Assembly (NCBI GenBank): GCA_030066595.1 | Contig: JASJBI010000020.1 | Span: 42,093-106,092, forward strand | Reading direction: 5' to 3' | Origin: Alphaproteobacteria bacterium | GTDB lineage: Bacteria > Pseudomonadota > Alphaproteobacteria > JAJFFI01 | DNA: 64,000 nt | Part shown: one piece after another, positions 9,975 through 18,067 of the stretch | Position numbering within the stretch: the stretch's first letter is position 1 | Layout of the letters: every line of letters starts with the position of its first letter | Notes under the pieces: generated by a model | Told to the model about the DNA's origin: nothing | The model's input: only the letters and a program-made list of their open reading frames with translations | The model's database searches: none | Translations under genes and position numbers: made by a program

Positions 9975-10466
9975 TCACACCGCCCCGCCGTCAACCAGGT
10001 CCAGCGGCAGGGACGAGGGCGCCTTGACGACGCGCATGGCGAAGGAGCTCTTGACGTCCTTGACGCCCGGCAGCTTGAGGATGGTCTCGATCAGGAGCCG
10101 GGAATAGGCGTCCAGGTCCGGCGCGACCACCTCGAGCAGGAAATCCGCCTCGCCCGAGACGATGTAGCAGGCGACCACCTCCGGGCAGTCGCGCACCGCC
10201 TCCTCGAAGTCCTGGCGCGCCGCGTCGTTGTGCCAGCCGACGGAGACGCTGACGAAGGCGGTCAGCCCGAGCCCGACGCGGGAGCGGTCGAGCCGGGCGC
10301 CATAGCCCGCGATCACGCCGGTCTCCTCGAGCCGACGCACCCGGCGCAGGCAGGGGGTGGGTGACAGGCCGACCCGCTCGGCCAGCGCCACATTGGTCAG
10401 CCGGCCGTCCCTCTGGAGGGCGGTCAGGATGCCGCGGTCGAAACCGTCCACTTTGGGTTTTGGCAT
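9975..10466 (-). CDS. Lrp/AsnC-family transcriptional regulator
   Basis: 163 residues with the standard Lrp plan: N-terminal helix-turn-helix (LTNVALAERVGLSPTPCLRR, about 23-42) and a C-terminal RAM ligand-binding domain (about 70-150, with CYIVSGEADFLLEVVAPDLD). Lrp-type proteins form octamers or dimers that sense amino acids. It is transcribed divergently from the amino-acid dehydrogenase at 10608, with 141 bp between the starts, so it most likely controls that gene and itself. A LysE-type amino acid exporter lies just beyond the dehydrogenase, consistent with an amino-acid homeostasis locus. Confidence 0.93.
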   Translation of the reverse strand: MPKPKVDGFDRGILTALQRDGRLTNVALAERVGLSPTPCLRRVRRLEETGVIAGYGARLDRSRVGLGLTAFVSVSVGWHNDAARQDFEEAVRDCPEVVACYIVSGEADFLLEVVAPDLDAYSRLLIETILKLPGVKDVKSSFAMRVVKAPSSLPLDLVDGGAV

Positions 10467-10607
10467 GTTTCGCTCAATTGGGTCTGTTAATGAGGAAATC
10501 TGAGTCGATTTTTGCCAATCCGCGCGCCAATATGCAAGGAAATGCCTTCGGAGTTGGCCTAAGCTTGTCCGCCGTCAAAGCTGGACAGTGGCCAGGGAGG
10601 GAGCCTG

Positions 10608-11663
10608 ATGAGCGTGTTCGACCACCCCGAATTCGAGGATCACGAGCAGGTCGTCTTCGTCCACGACCGGGACGCCGGGCTCACCGCGATCATCGCCGTG
10701 CACGACAGCACCCTCGGGCCCGCCGGCGGCGGGGTACGCTTCCATCCCTATACCAGCAGCGATGACGCGCTCACCGACGTGCTCCGGCTCAGCAAGGCCA
10801 TGACCTGGAAGATGGCGCTGGCCGACCTGCCTTTCGGCGGGGGCAAGTCGGTGATCCTGGGCGATCCCACGCGGGACAAGACGGCGGCCCTGTTCGAGGC
10901 GTTCGGCCGCGCGATGGATCTGTTGGGCGGCCGCTACATCTGCGGCGAGGATGTCGGCACCACGCCGGAGGACATGGCGGTGATCCACCGCCGGACGCGG
11001 CACGTGGCCGGCCGGCCCGACACCACCGGCGACACCTCGCCCGCGACCGGCCACGGCGTGTTCCAGGCGATCCGCGCCGCCGTGGCCCGAAAGCTCGGCC
11101 GGGACAGCCTCGCCGGCGTGCGGGTCGCGGTGCAGGGGGCGGGCAACGTGGGCCGCTATCTCTGCCGCCACCTGGCCGAGGCAGGGGCCGAGATCCTGGT
11201 CGCCGACGTGAACCCGGCCGCGGTCGCGGCGGTGGTCTCGGACTTCGGCGCCCGGGCGGTGCCCGCAGAAGGGATCGTCACGGCCGAGGCGGACGTGCTG
11301 GCGCCCTGTGCCTTGGGCGGGGTCATCAATGACGACACGATCGATGAGATCCGGGCGGAGATCGTTTGCGGCGGCGCCAACAACCAGCTGGCCGAGGCGC
11401 GGCACGGCCAGGCGCTGCACGACCGGGGCATCCTGTTCGTGCCGGACTATGTGTCCAATTGTGGCGGCGCGATCAGCGGCACCAGCTATTTCCTGGGCCG
11501 GGACGGGGCCGAGGTGACCCGCCGGCTGGACGCCATCTACGACACCTGCCTGCGGCTCTTCGAAATCGCCGAGCGCGAGGGCCTCACCACCGACGAGGCG
11601 GCGCTGCGCCTGGCCCGCCGGAAGATCGCCGAGAAGCGCGGGGGCACAGCCCGGGCGGCGTGA
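10608..11663 (+). CDS. Leu/Val/Phe dehydrogenase (ELFV family)
   Basis: NAD-dependent oxidative deamination of a hydrophobic amino acid to its 2-oxo acid plus ammonia. 351 residues, usual for leucine/phenylalanine dehydrogenases. TLGPAGGGVRF near 37; substrate-binding lysine in MTWKMALADL and catalytic lysine in LPFGGGKSVI (about 65-85); Rossmann dinucleotide motif VAVQGAGNVGRYL near 170; CGGANNQL near 255. Which amino acid is preferred cannot be decided from sequence. Divergent Lrp regulator and downstream LysE exporter fit branched-chain or aromatic amino acid catabolism. The start is placed at ATG 10608 after GGGAGGGAG. Confidence 0.92.
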   Translation: MSVFDHPEFEDHEQVVFVHDRDAGLTAIIAVHDSTLGPAGGGVRFHPYTSSDDALTDVLRLSKAMTWKMALADLPFGGGKSVILGDPTRDKTAALFEAFGRAMDLLGGRYICGEDVGTTPEDMAVIHRRTRHVAGRPDTTGDTSPATGHGVFQAIRAAVARKLGRDSLAGVRVAVQGAGNVGRYLCRHLAEAGAEILVADVNPAAVAAVVSDFGARAVPAEGIVTAEADVLAPCALGGVINDDTIDEIRAEIVCGGANNQLAEARHGQALHDRGILFVPDYVSNCGGAISGTSYFLGRDGAEVTRRLDAIYDTCLRLFEIAEREGLTTDEAALRLARRKIAEKRGGTARAA

Positions 11664-11783
11664 GGCGGCGGCCAGGACGGGCCTTGAGCCTCGCGCATGG
11701 CTGCCTTGCTCGGATGCGGTGGTTCCGCCCTGGACGTGGCTCTATGATCGCCAGCCAGCGACGCTGATCAGGGAAGGAGAGCC

Positions 11784-12422
11784 ATGCCGGAAACCCTCGA
11801 TCCCGGGCACTGGACCGCATTCTTCGTCATCGCCGGCGTCTGGGCGGTGACGGTGATCAGCCCCGGCCCCAACTTTATCGCCACCGTGCACGCGGCCCTG
11901 TCCCAGTCGCGGGGCACGGGGATCTGGGTCTCTCTCGGCATCATGCTCGGCACCACGGTGTGGGCGACGGCAAGCCTTGCGGGCCTGGCCCTGCTGTTCC
12001 AGCAGGCGGCCTGGCTCTACACCCTGGTCAAGTTCGCGGGCGCGGCCTACCTGATCTATCTCGGCGTGCGCATGATCCGCTCCGCCCGCAGCAAGGTCCA
12101 GGTCCCCGCCGCACCGGGGCCGGGGATGACCCCCGTCCAGGCCTTCCGGCGCGGGCTCCTGACCGATCTCGCCAACCCCAAGGCGGCCGCCTTCTTTGCC
12201 AGCCTGTTCGCCGTCACCGTGCCGCCGGCCGCCCCGCTCTGGTACGACGCGGCCGTGGTGGTCATGGTGGTGATCATCGCCGGCGCCTGGTACGCGCTGA
12301 TGGCCTGCGTCATGACCCTCAACCCCGTGGCCACCCTCTACCGCAGGGCCCAGCGGGCGGTTGCCTATGTCACCGGCGCGCTGTTCATGGCGATCGGGGT
12401 CAGATTGGCGGCGGAGCGCTAG
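11784..12422 (+). CDS. LysE/RhtB-family amino acid exporter
   Basis: 212 residues, inner-membrane protein with about six hydrophobic segments. The N-terminal signature SPGPNFIATVHAALSQSRGTG (residues about 28-48, quoted here as its SPGPNF core plus SRGTG end) is the hallmark of the LysE/RhtB superfamily. GLLTDLANPKAAAFFASLF near 130 is the second conserved block. Such transporters export amino acids or derivatives by proton antiport. Downstream of the Leu/Val/Phe dehydrogenase, so its cargo may be an amino acid or 2-oxo acid that accumulates during that metabolism (inference). ATG 11784 follows GGAAGGAGAG. Confidence 0.9.
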   Translation: MPETLDPGHWTAFFVIAGVWAVTVISPGPNFIATVHAALSQSRGTGIWVSLGIMLGTTVWATASLAGLALLFQQAAWLYTLVKFAGAAYLIYLGVRMIRSARSKVQVPAAPGPGMTPVQAFRRGLLTDLANPKAAAFFASLFAVTVPPAAPLWYDAAVVVMVVIIAGAWYALMACVMTLNPVATLYRRAQRAVAYVTGALFMAIGVRLAAER

Positions 12423-12508
12423 GGATCGGTTACACGAGCGCAAAGCAGGGCAGGCGTCGCGTCTCCCGCGGACCAGCCGACGCCTTTGGCTCGGGCAACC
12501 TTCGGAAA

Positions 12509-12527
12509 CCTGCCTACTTTAGGCAGG
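12509..12527. terminator. hairpin between convergent genes
   Basis: CCTGCCTA (12509-12516) and TAGGCAGG (12520-12527) form a perfect 8-bp stem with a three-base loop. It overlaps the stop codon of the lipoprotein gene and lies between convergent genes. There is no clear T-run, so terminator activity is uncertain. Confidence 0.35.
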
Positions 12528-12915
12528 GCGCGACGATGAAGCCGCACTGCTCGCCCTGGGTAACCAGCCCGCCGGTCCGTCCGGCGTAGCGCAGACCCTG
12601 CACCCGGTCGCCCCTGATCACGAAGGTGGCCTCGCAGTAGCGCTTTTTCTCGAGCGCGAGTTGCAGGGCGGTGTTGTCCAGTGACCTGCGCGAAGCGAGT
12701 TCACCTTCCGGCGAGGCAAAGCGGAGATAGGTCAGGTATTCGAACTCGCCCTCCTGTCGGGTCCGATCGGGCTTGCCGGCGCAGGCCAGGATCTCGGCCT
12801 TGCGCTTGCCGACCAAGTCGCTCTGGGCCTGCTTGGCGTCGCCGATCCGCCACAAGGCGCACCCGGCGAGCAGGAGCGGCAACAGCGCCAGTGCACAGAT
12901 CGATGACGGCTTCAT
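12514..12915 (-). CDS. small lipoprotein of unknown function
   Basis: 133 residues. N-terminus MKPSSICALALLPLLLAGCA is a lipoprotein signal peptide with lipobox LAGC, predicting a mature protein lipidated at Cys19 and held in an envelope membrane. The mature part contains four further cysteines (near 49, 93, 123 and 131), possibly forming disulfides in the periplasm. The pattern of a short lipoprotein with KRKAEILACAGKPDRTRQEG is reminiscent of BamE/SmpA-like small outer-membrane lipoproteins, but I cannot assign it. Start ATG 12915 has a strong GGAGG ribosome binding site; longer upstream frames lack one. Confidence 0.8.
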   Translation of the reverse strand: MKPSSICALALLPLLLAGCALWRIGDAKQAQSDLVGKRKAEILACAGKPDRTRQEGEFEYLTYLRFASPEGELASRRSLDNTALQLALEKKRYCEATFVIRGDRVQGLRYAGRTGGLVTQGEQCGFIVAPCLK

Positions 12916-13269
12916 AGGGGGGCCTCCTCTGACCTTGGATGCGCGTGTCCCCAGCAGCGATCGGGACGGATCGGAGGGCGGATGGGCGTTTGCCTGCCCG
13001 CTCCCCTTGTCGGCGCTGCTACCCGGACAATGTGCGGAGTTGGGGCAGCGCGTCAAGTCTGCCAATCGGCAGGCAAGCCAGCGGCAACCTGTCGCAGCCC
13101 ACTTCCGTGCGTCTCTCATACGTGCCCGCAGATTGCCGTACGTCTCCTGCTAGACGCTTGACATGGCGCAGCTATTTCTCAGCCCGATGGGATTCCGGCG
13201 GCCGGTGCCGGCTGCGCCCCGGTGCCCCGGCCGACCCCTCGGCGGATCAGCCTGAGCCGCCTGGAAAGC

Positions 13270-13298
13270 TTGAATTTTGTGCGGCGCAAAACTATATT
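13270..13298 (+). promoter_or_regulatory. sigma-70 promoter of infA with palindromic spacer
   Basis: TTGAAT (13270-13275), 17-base spacer, TATATT (13293-13298): a near-consensus promoter in an otherwise GC-rich region. The spacer region TTTTGTGCGGCGCAAAA (13275-13291) is itself a near-palindrome with TTTTG/CAAAA ends, exactly where a repressor or MerR-type activator would bind. Confidence 0.6.
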
Positions 13299-13312
13299 TA
13301 GCCTGACGATAA

Positions 13313-13328
13313 GGCTGGTATACCAGCC
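13313..13328. promoter_or_regulatory. perfect 16-bp palindrome in the infA leader
   Basis: GGCTGGTATACCAGCC at 13313-13328 is a perfect even palindrome, expected about 8-24 bases after the transcription start of the promoter above. As DNA it could be an operator; as RNA its eight-base arms have no loop, so a simple hairpin would lose the central pairs. The leader continues about 125 bases to infA. Confidence 0.5.
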
Positions 13329-13454
13329 GAGGGAGTCTCTTGGGTCCACCCGAGAGTCACGGAGACCAATCGGTAACCACAAACGGATGCGTGTGCCGCG
13401 GCGCGGCCCAGTGCGCGCCGAGGGACGAATGTGCGTCCTTTTGATTGAGGTAGT

Positions 13455-13673
13455 ATGGCGAAGGAAGATCTGTTCGAAATGGCCGGCACGGTGTTGGAAC
13501 TGCTGCCCAACGCGATGTTCCGAGTCCGGCTCGAGAACGAGCACGAGATCATTGCCCACACGGCCGGGAAGCTGCGCAAGAACCGAATCAGGGTCTTGGC
13601 CGGCGACCGGGTCGATGTGCAGATGACGCCCTACGACCTCTCCAAGGGTCGGATCATTTACCGGCACAAGTAA
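13455..13673 (+). CDS. infA: translation initiation factor IF-1
   Basis: 72 residues, the standard length. The OB-fold protein binds the ribosomal A site during initiation. Starts [20 protein letters not shown] and ends [12 protein letters not shown], matching the family throughout. In many alphaproteobacteria infA sits with maf and rng; that context is absent here and a 52-residue zinc-ribbon gene follows instead, so this may be an additional copy (inference). The unusually structured, AT-rich promoter and a leader near 150 bases suggest special control. The ribosome binding site is weak (TGAGGTAGT before ATG). Confidence 0.97.
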   Translation: MAKEDLFEMAGTVLELLPNAMFRVRLENEHEIIAHTAGKLRKNRIRVLAGDRVDVQMTPYDLSKGRIIYRHK

Positions 13674-13686
13674 CGGCAGAAAGAGA

Positions 13687-13845
13687 ATGCAGACAAATAC
13701 CGAGACAGAAGAGAGGACGGTAGAGGCCAAGCCCCAGGCGAAGGTCCGCAACTGCTTGATGTGCGGACAGAAGTTCGAGTCGGACGGGCCGCATCATCGG
13801 ATTTGCCCGAAGTGCAAGAGCACGGAGGCCTGGCGCCGCGGCTGA
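13687..13845 (+). CDS. 52-residue zinc-ribbon protein
   Basis: Small ORF ATG 13687 to TGA 13843-13845, preceded by AGAAAGAGA. A charged, disordered N-terminus (residues 1-20, Glu/Lys-rich) leads into a zinc ribbon with CLMCGQKF at about 23-30 and ICPKCKST at about 39-46: two CxxC knuckles separated by 12 residues, enough to hold one zinc. It starts 13 bases after infA on the same strand, so the two are almost certainly co-transcribed. Function unknown; co-expression with IF-1 suggests RNA or ribosome binding (inference). Not the YacG type, whose second knuckle differs. Confidence 0.7.
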   Translation: MQTNTETEERTVEAKPQAKVRNCLMCGQKFESDGPHHRICPKCKSTEAWRRG

Positions 13846-13882
13846 CGAAGCAGCCGTCGAACGGCCAAGGACATCGGCGCCG

Positions 13883-14488
13883 CTACCAGGATCGCACGCG
13901 GCCCGTATCGATATGGATGAAGTCTGGCTTCGGGTAGTATCCGACGCCTCCGGCCTTGAGGCGCTTGGCCGCCCGGACCAAGTGCTTGAGTTCGCTCCCC
14001 GGCAGACGGACATCCACGGCCATGCCGCGCATGTGCAGGCTCCGCTTGGCGACGCCGTTGCTGTGCTGGCGTAGGCTGGCGTTGGTCTTTGGCGAGCGAT
14101 AGCCGGAAATGATGTGGAACGGCGCGTCGCTGTCCATCTTGCGCCGCAGGGCGTAGAGGAAATCGAACAGGCGCAGATCGATGGCGGCAACCTCGTCCGT
14201 GCGCCAGTCGCGCAGGATCTGGTTGATGACCTGCCGCCCGTCCTCGAGATAGCGTCCATCCGCCCAATAGGTCGCCGAGAGGGTCTCGCCCGTATGGGTG
14301 TGATGGAAGCTGAGGGTCCGCTCCGGGCCTTCAACCGTCTTCGCGGCAGCGCCCAGCGGGCTCAGGCCCAGCGCCAACGCGCCGCCTGCCTGAAGCAGGC
14401 GCCGGCGGCTCAGTGCCCAGCTCGGAGGCGTCGTGTCGTGCAAATGCAAACCCCTTGAATTTCGTGCGCGGCCGACCGGTTTGCCCAT
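13883..14488 (-). CDS. DUF882 (YcbK-like) peptidase M15-type protein, Tat-exported
   Basis: 201 residues. A twin-arginine signal lies at about 27-50 (LSRRRLLQAGGALALGLSP), predicting folded export to the periplasm. The mature region is DUF882, related to M15 metallopeptidases: HIISGYRSPKTNASLR near 125, metal ligands in HMRGMAVDVR near 153 and FIHIDTG near the C-terminus. The homologue YcbK/MepK acts on peptidoglycan crosslinks formed by L,D-transpeptidases. The L,D-transpeptidase gene lies immediately upstream on the same strand, so maker and cutter of 3-3 crosslinks are probably co-expressed. The N-terminus may start later than ATG 14488. Confidence 0.87.
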   Translation of the reverse strand: MGKPVGRARNSRGLHLHDTTPPSWALSRRRLLQAGGALALGLSPLGAAAKTVEGPERTLSFHHTHTGETLSATYWADGRYLEDGRQVINQILRDWRTDEVAAIDLRLFDFLYALRRKMDSDAPFHIISGYRSPKTNASLRQHSNGVAKRSLHMRGMAVDVRLPGSELKHLVRAAKRLKAGGVGYYPKPDFIHIDTGRVRSW

Positions 14489-14632
14489 TTGGGGTGAGGT
14501 CGCGGGACCCTAGCATATCCCCTGACCCGCAAGCCAGGCGGCGATTGCCAAGCGATCTGATGCGAGGCTATCCCGACGGCGTTGACATCTCGTTAACCTC
14601 TGACCCCCCGACGTCGGGCTCCGCGGAATCGC

Positions 14633-16264
14633 TCACGGCAGGTTTCGCGCCCGGTCGAGCGCCCCGGCGAGCCGTTCGTCCCGGTCATAGATATCGGGGC
14701 GGAAGTTGATCGTGCCGTTCTTGTTGGCCCAGGCGGTCAGATAGGTCAGATAGACGGGAATGGGCTCTTGCAGGCGCACGATCTGGCGCTCGCCGCTGGC
14801 CACCACCTCGTCGATCTGCTGCCGATCCCATCCGCCCTGCGGCTCGAGCAAGAGTTCGGCCAAGTCCAGCGGGTTCTCGACCCGGATACAGCCATGGCTG
14901 AAGCTGCGTACCGTCCGGTTGAACAGGCTCTTTGAGGGCGTGTCGTGCAGATAGATGCTGTGCCGGTTGGGGAACATGAACTTGACCCGGCCGAGCGCAT
15001 TGTCGTCGCCGGCGTCCTGGCGCAGCTTGTAGCGAAACGAGCTGCCTTTGATCTGCGACCAGTTCACGCTCATCGGCTCGACCTCGGTGGCGTTGGCGCT
15101 CCAGTCGGACAACACCCGGATGTTCTTCTGGCGCAGATAGCCGGGATCCTTCTTGATTTTCGGCAGCAGTTCCTTGCGCGCGATCGAGGGCGGCACGTGC
15201 CAGTACGGGTTCAGCACCAGATAGGTCATCTTGGCGCTCATCACCGGGGTGCGGTGGAAGGGCTTGCCGACCACGACCCGGGTCACGTGTATGGTCTTCG
15301 GCCCGTCGACGACCTTGAGCTCGAAATCCGCCATGTTCACAAAGACATACTTCCGACCCAGCTCGTCCGGCATCCACCGCCGACGCTCCATGTTGAGCTC
15401 CATCTGCCTGACGCGCCGCTGCGCCGGCACGTTGAGCGCGGCCACGGTCTTCTTGCCCACGGCGCCGTCCGGGGTGAGGCCGTGGTGCGCCTGGAAGGCG
15501 ACAACGGCCTCCTTGAGCGCTTCGTCGTAGACCTCGGGTGCGCCGCCGTCCGCCGCCATGTAGCCGCCCTTGACCAGGCGCTCGCGCAGTTGAGCGACGC
15601 GCGGGTCGGTCATGCCTGGCTTGAGCGTGTCGCCGCCGTCGACCGGGTTCCAGCCACCCCGGTCGGCGATCTCCCGGTATTTGGCGAGTGCGGCCCTCAA
15701 GCGCCGATACTGCGGCGTGTCCGGGGCAAGCCCCTCGAGATAGGCGGCGAGATCGGAAGCCTGCGTCGCCTCGGTGAGGAGCTGAAAGGGGTCGACCTCC
15801 TTGGGTTCGATGAAGACCTCCTTGTCCACTTCGGTGGGGACCAGCCGCCCCGAGGCGAGGTCGTTGCCGTATTCGAGGACGGCCCGGCTCAGACGAACGT
15901 CGAGCTCCGCCCGGATCGGATCCGAATCGGCGTCGAGCAGGGATACGATCTCGTTGGTCGCGTAGTCGGCCGGCTCGAGGCCGTGGTCTTCGGCATTGAC
16001 CAAGTGTTTGACCAAGGCCCGCGCCCGGACCCCGGGCCGGTCGTGTTCGATCCAGGCCGGCTCGAACTGCCGCGCCTCGTAAAAGCGCTGCAGCGTAAGC
16101 AGCTCTGGTCCAGGATTGCCGCTGGTCGCCTCGGCGCTGAGCCGTTCTTCGATCAGGGCCGAGAAATGCCCTGCCCAAGCCGTCCCGGGGAAGCCCGCGA
16201 CAATGGCCCAGAGGACGAAAGCCAGGGAATTATTGCGGAACACAGCCCATACGGTCGCGATCAT
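14633..16264 (-). CDS. L,D-transpeptidase (YcbB/LdtD type)
   Basis: 543 residues, periplasmic. An N-terminal hydrophobic signal (about 5-32, ending GTAWAG) is followed by a variable region, a peptidoglycan-binding domain (VVAFQAHHGLTPDGAVGKKT, near 250) and a YkuD catalytic domain (about 310-480). The catalytic block SFSHGCIRVENP near 452 carries the nucleophilic cysteine with its histidine and arginine. Such enzymes make 3-3 peptidoglycan crosslinks or attach proteins to the wall. Its divergent neighbour is an LdtR-type regulator, and the gene after it on the same strand is a DUF882 crosslink hydrolase. The domain order fits the large LdtD class rather than small Ldt enzymes. Confidence 0.94.
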   Translation of the reverse strand: MIATVWAVFRNNSLAFVLWAIVAGFPGTAWAGHFSALIEERLSAEATSGNPGPELLTLQRFYEARQFEPAWIEHDRPGVRARALVKHLVNAEDHGLEPADYATNEIVSLLDADSDPIRAELDVRLSRAVLEYGNDLASGRLVPTEVDKEVFIEPKEVDPFQLLTEATQASDLAAYLEGLAPDTPQYRRLRAALAKYREIADRGGWNPVDGGDTLKPGMTDPRVAQLRERLVKGGYMAADGGAPEVYDEALKEAVVAFQAHHGLTPDGAVGKKTVAALNVPAQRRVRQMELNMERRRWMPDELGRKYVFVNMADFELKVVDGPKTIHVTRVVVGKPFHRTPVMSAKMTYLVLNPYWHVPPSIARKELLPKIKKDPGYLRQKNIRVLSDWSANATEVEPMSVNWSQIKGSSFRYKLRQDAGDDNALGRVKFMFPNRHSIYLHDTPSKSLFNRTVRSFSHGCIRVENPLDLAELLLEPQGGWDRQQIDEVVASGERQIVRLQEPIPVYLTYLTAWANKNGTINFRPDIYDRDERLAGALDRARNLP

Positions 16265-16354
16265 GCCGTCCGGTCCCCTCCTCTAGAGCGCTGCGCGCTC
16301 CAATCCGAACACCCCGCGTCCGCCGGACTATAGCCCGCGCCGCCGAGCTGGGCG

Positions 16355-16378
16355 AGAGGCTCTCGAAACTCAGCCTCT
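16355..16378. promoter_or_regulatory. inverted repeat between ldt and ldtR
   Basis: AGAGGCT (16355-16361) and AGCCTCT (16372-16378) are perfect 7-base arms with a ten-base centre, in the divergent 256-bp region. Candidate binding site for the LdtR-type regulator or another wall-stress regulator; the real LdtR site is not known to me well enough to match it. Confidence 0.35.
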
Positions 16379-16520
16379 GAGCATGAATAATTTCCTATTT
16401 CCCGCTGGTTTTCTCGATGACGTCAGCCCGAATAAAGACCTTGTTAACTCTCGGCCGGGTATCTTGCTCAATGAAATCAGCATTCTGTCCCCAGCCAGGT
16501 CCGGACGGACCCCAACGTGA

Positions 16521-17015
16521 GTGAGGTATTCGGTGAAGGAAGCTTATCTGGAGGCGATTTCCCTAATCGAACGGCTGCATCGCCGGTTCCTGGATGTGGT
16601 CAAGTCCGAGCTCGACCGCCTGGGCGTGGACGATATCAACAACGTCCAAAGCCTGATTCTGTTCAATATCGGCGACGAAGACCTGACGGTCGGTGAGCTC
16701 ACCAACCGTGGGTACTATTTGGGGACGAACGTCACCTACAACCTGAAAAAGCTGGTCGAGTACGGGTATGTCGAGCAGGAGCGCTCGGCCCGGGACCGTC
16801 GCTCGGTGCGCATCCACCTGTCCGAGAAGGGCAAGGATCTGTGCAACAAGATGGGCGAGATCTACCAGACGCACGCCCAGGCGCTGACCGAGGCGAAGTT
16901 CACGCCAGAGCAACTGGCCCAGATCAATGACGGCCTCAAGTCGCTCGAGCGCTTCTGGTCACATGTCCTGAACTACGGCAGCGCCGGATCCGGCCAGTCC
17001 AATCGGGCCGCCTGA
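16521..17015 (+). CDS. ldtR: LdtR-type MarR-family regulator
   Basis: 164 residues, winged-helix MarR fold. The recognition region DINNVQSLILFNIGDEDLTV, then GELTNRGYYLGTNVTYNLKK (about 55-80), matches LdtR of Liberibacter and Sinorhizobium, an activator of L,D-transpeptidase expression and osmotic tolerance. The wing RDRRSVRIHLSEKG is near 95. Divergent from the L,D-transpeptidase, exactly the arrangement expected. Start is GTG 16521 or GTG 16533; a GAGG at 16523-16526 favours the latter slightly. Cytoplasmic DNA-binding dimer. Confidence 0.85.
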   Translation: MRYSVKEAYLEAISLIERLHRRFLDVVKSELDRLGVDDINNVQSLILFNIGDEDLTVGELTNRGYYLGTNVTYNLKKLVEYGYVEQERSARDRRSVRIHLSEKGKDLCNKMGEIYQTHAQALTEAKFTPEQLAQINDGLKSLERFWSHVLNYGSAGSGQSNRAA

Positions 17016-17030
17016 CCCGACCCACCGCCC

Positions 17031-17915
17031 TCAGTCAACCGCGAACAGCTCCGTCGGTTCGTCCACGAACTCCGACAGGATGGCGCGCATCTTGGTCAAG
17101 GCGCGTCCCTCGATCTGGCGCACGCGTTCCTTGGAGACCCCGAATTCCTCGCCGATCTCGGCCAGGGTGATGCGGTCGTCCTTGAGGAAACGATCCACGA
17201 TGATCTGGCGTTCCCGCGGGCTGAGGCGGCCCAGCGCCTGATGCACATAAGCGCGCCGCGTGTGGTCGCCGTTGCTGGCCACGGCGAGGTCCTCGGGCCC
17301 CGGCCCGCCGTCGGCGAGCAGATCCATATGCTCGAGCGAGTCGTCTTCACCGACCACGGCGTTGAGCGACTGGTCCGGCCGCGACAGATGGGCTTCCATC
17401 TTCTGCACATCGGCCACGGTCACATCCAGCATCTGGGCGATAATCTCCCGGTCATCCTGCGTCAGCCGACCGTCGAAGCCCGTGGCATGCCGCGCGCGCA
17501 GGCGCCGAAGATTGAAGAACAGACGCCTCTGCTTGGGCGTGGTCGCGGCCCGCACGATGGAGGAGTTGCGCAGGATGAAATTCTGGATGGCGGCGACGAT
17601 CCACCAGCTCGCATAGGTTGAGAAGCGGACGTTGCGTTCCGGATCGAAGCGATCGGCCGCCTCCATCAGGCCAATATTGCCTTCCTGGACCAAGTCGCCC
17701 TGGGGCAGGCCGCTGCTCCGAAAGCCCGCGGCGATTCGGACGACCAGACGGGCATGCGCTTCGATCAACTCGTGCAGCGCGGCCTCGTCCCGATCCTCGA
17801 GCCAGCGACGCGCCAGATCCGCCTCGTGCTCGCGCTCGAGCAGGGGCGCCTCCATGGACGCGGCGATGTAGCGACGGTTGCTTCTCTCGGTCTCGTAGGA
17901 ACTGGCTGAGGACAT
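17031..17915 (-). CDS. rpoH: RpoH-family (sigma-32) RNA polymerase sigma factor
   Basis: 294 residues from ATG 17915, which follows GAAGAAGGG; the frame extends 37 codons upstream but that part is not family-like. Region 2 (ARLVVRIAAGFRSSGLPQGD, then FSTYASWWIVAAIQNFILR, about 50-105), the RpoH box QRRLFFNLR near 125, and a region-4 helix-turn-helix (ITLAEIGEEFGVSKERVRQI, about 248-267) are all visible. RpoH factors redirect polymerase to heat-shock and oxidative-stress promoters; alphaproteobacteria often carry two or more. Convergent with ldtR and divergent from a MarR regulator. Confidence 0.93.
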   Translation of the reverse strand: MSSASSYETERSNRRYIAASMEAPLLEREHEADLARRWLEDRDEAALHELIEAHARLVVRIAAGFRSSGLPQGDLVQEGNIGLMEAADRFDPERNVRFSTYASWWIVAAIQNFILRNSSIVRAATTPKQRRLFFNLRRLRARHATGFDGRLTQDDREIIAQMLDVTVADVQKMEAHLSRPDQSLNAVVGEDDSLEHMDLLADGGPGPEDLAVASNGDHTRRAYVHQALGRLSPRERQIIVDRFLKDDRITLAEIGEEFGVSKERVRQIEGRALTKMRAILSEFVDEPTELFAVD

Positions 17916-17997
17916 CGTGAACCCTTCTTCGATGGGTTGCAGCCCGGCCGCCTTGGCGGGGCTGATGCACGGTTTATATCGACTCGAAACTATATGG

Positions 17998-18026
17998 ATA
18001 TTAGTCACGGTGTCCGCGGAAGGCAA
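17998..18026 (-). promoter_or_regulatory. predicted sigma-70 promoter of rpoH
   Basis: On the minus strand TTGCCT (18026-18021), 17-base spacer, TAATAT (18003-17998), giving a leader of about 75 bases to the rpoH start. It lies in the shared divergent region with the MarR gene at 18068, so that regulator could act on it. Confidence 0.5.
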
Positions 18027-18067
18027 GTTATTTTCGACTCGCTAATTTCTCCTTCCCAGCGCGCAAC

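Noticed and set aside
14945..16333. 462-codon plus-strand frame over the L,D-transpeptidase
   Set aside because: Antisense shadow; the minus-strand gene has a signal peptide and an intact YkuD motif.
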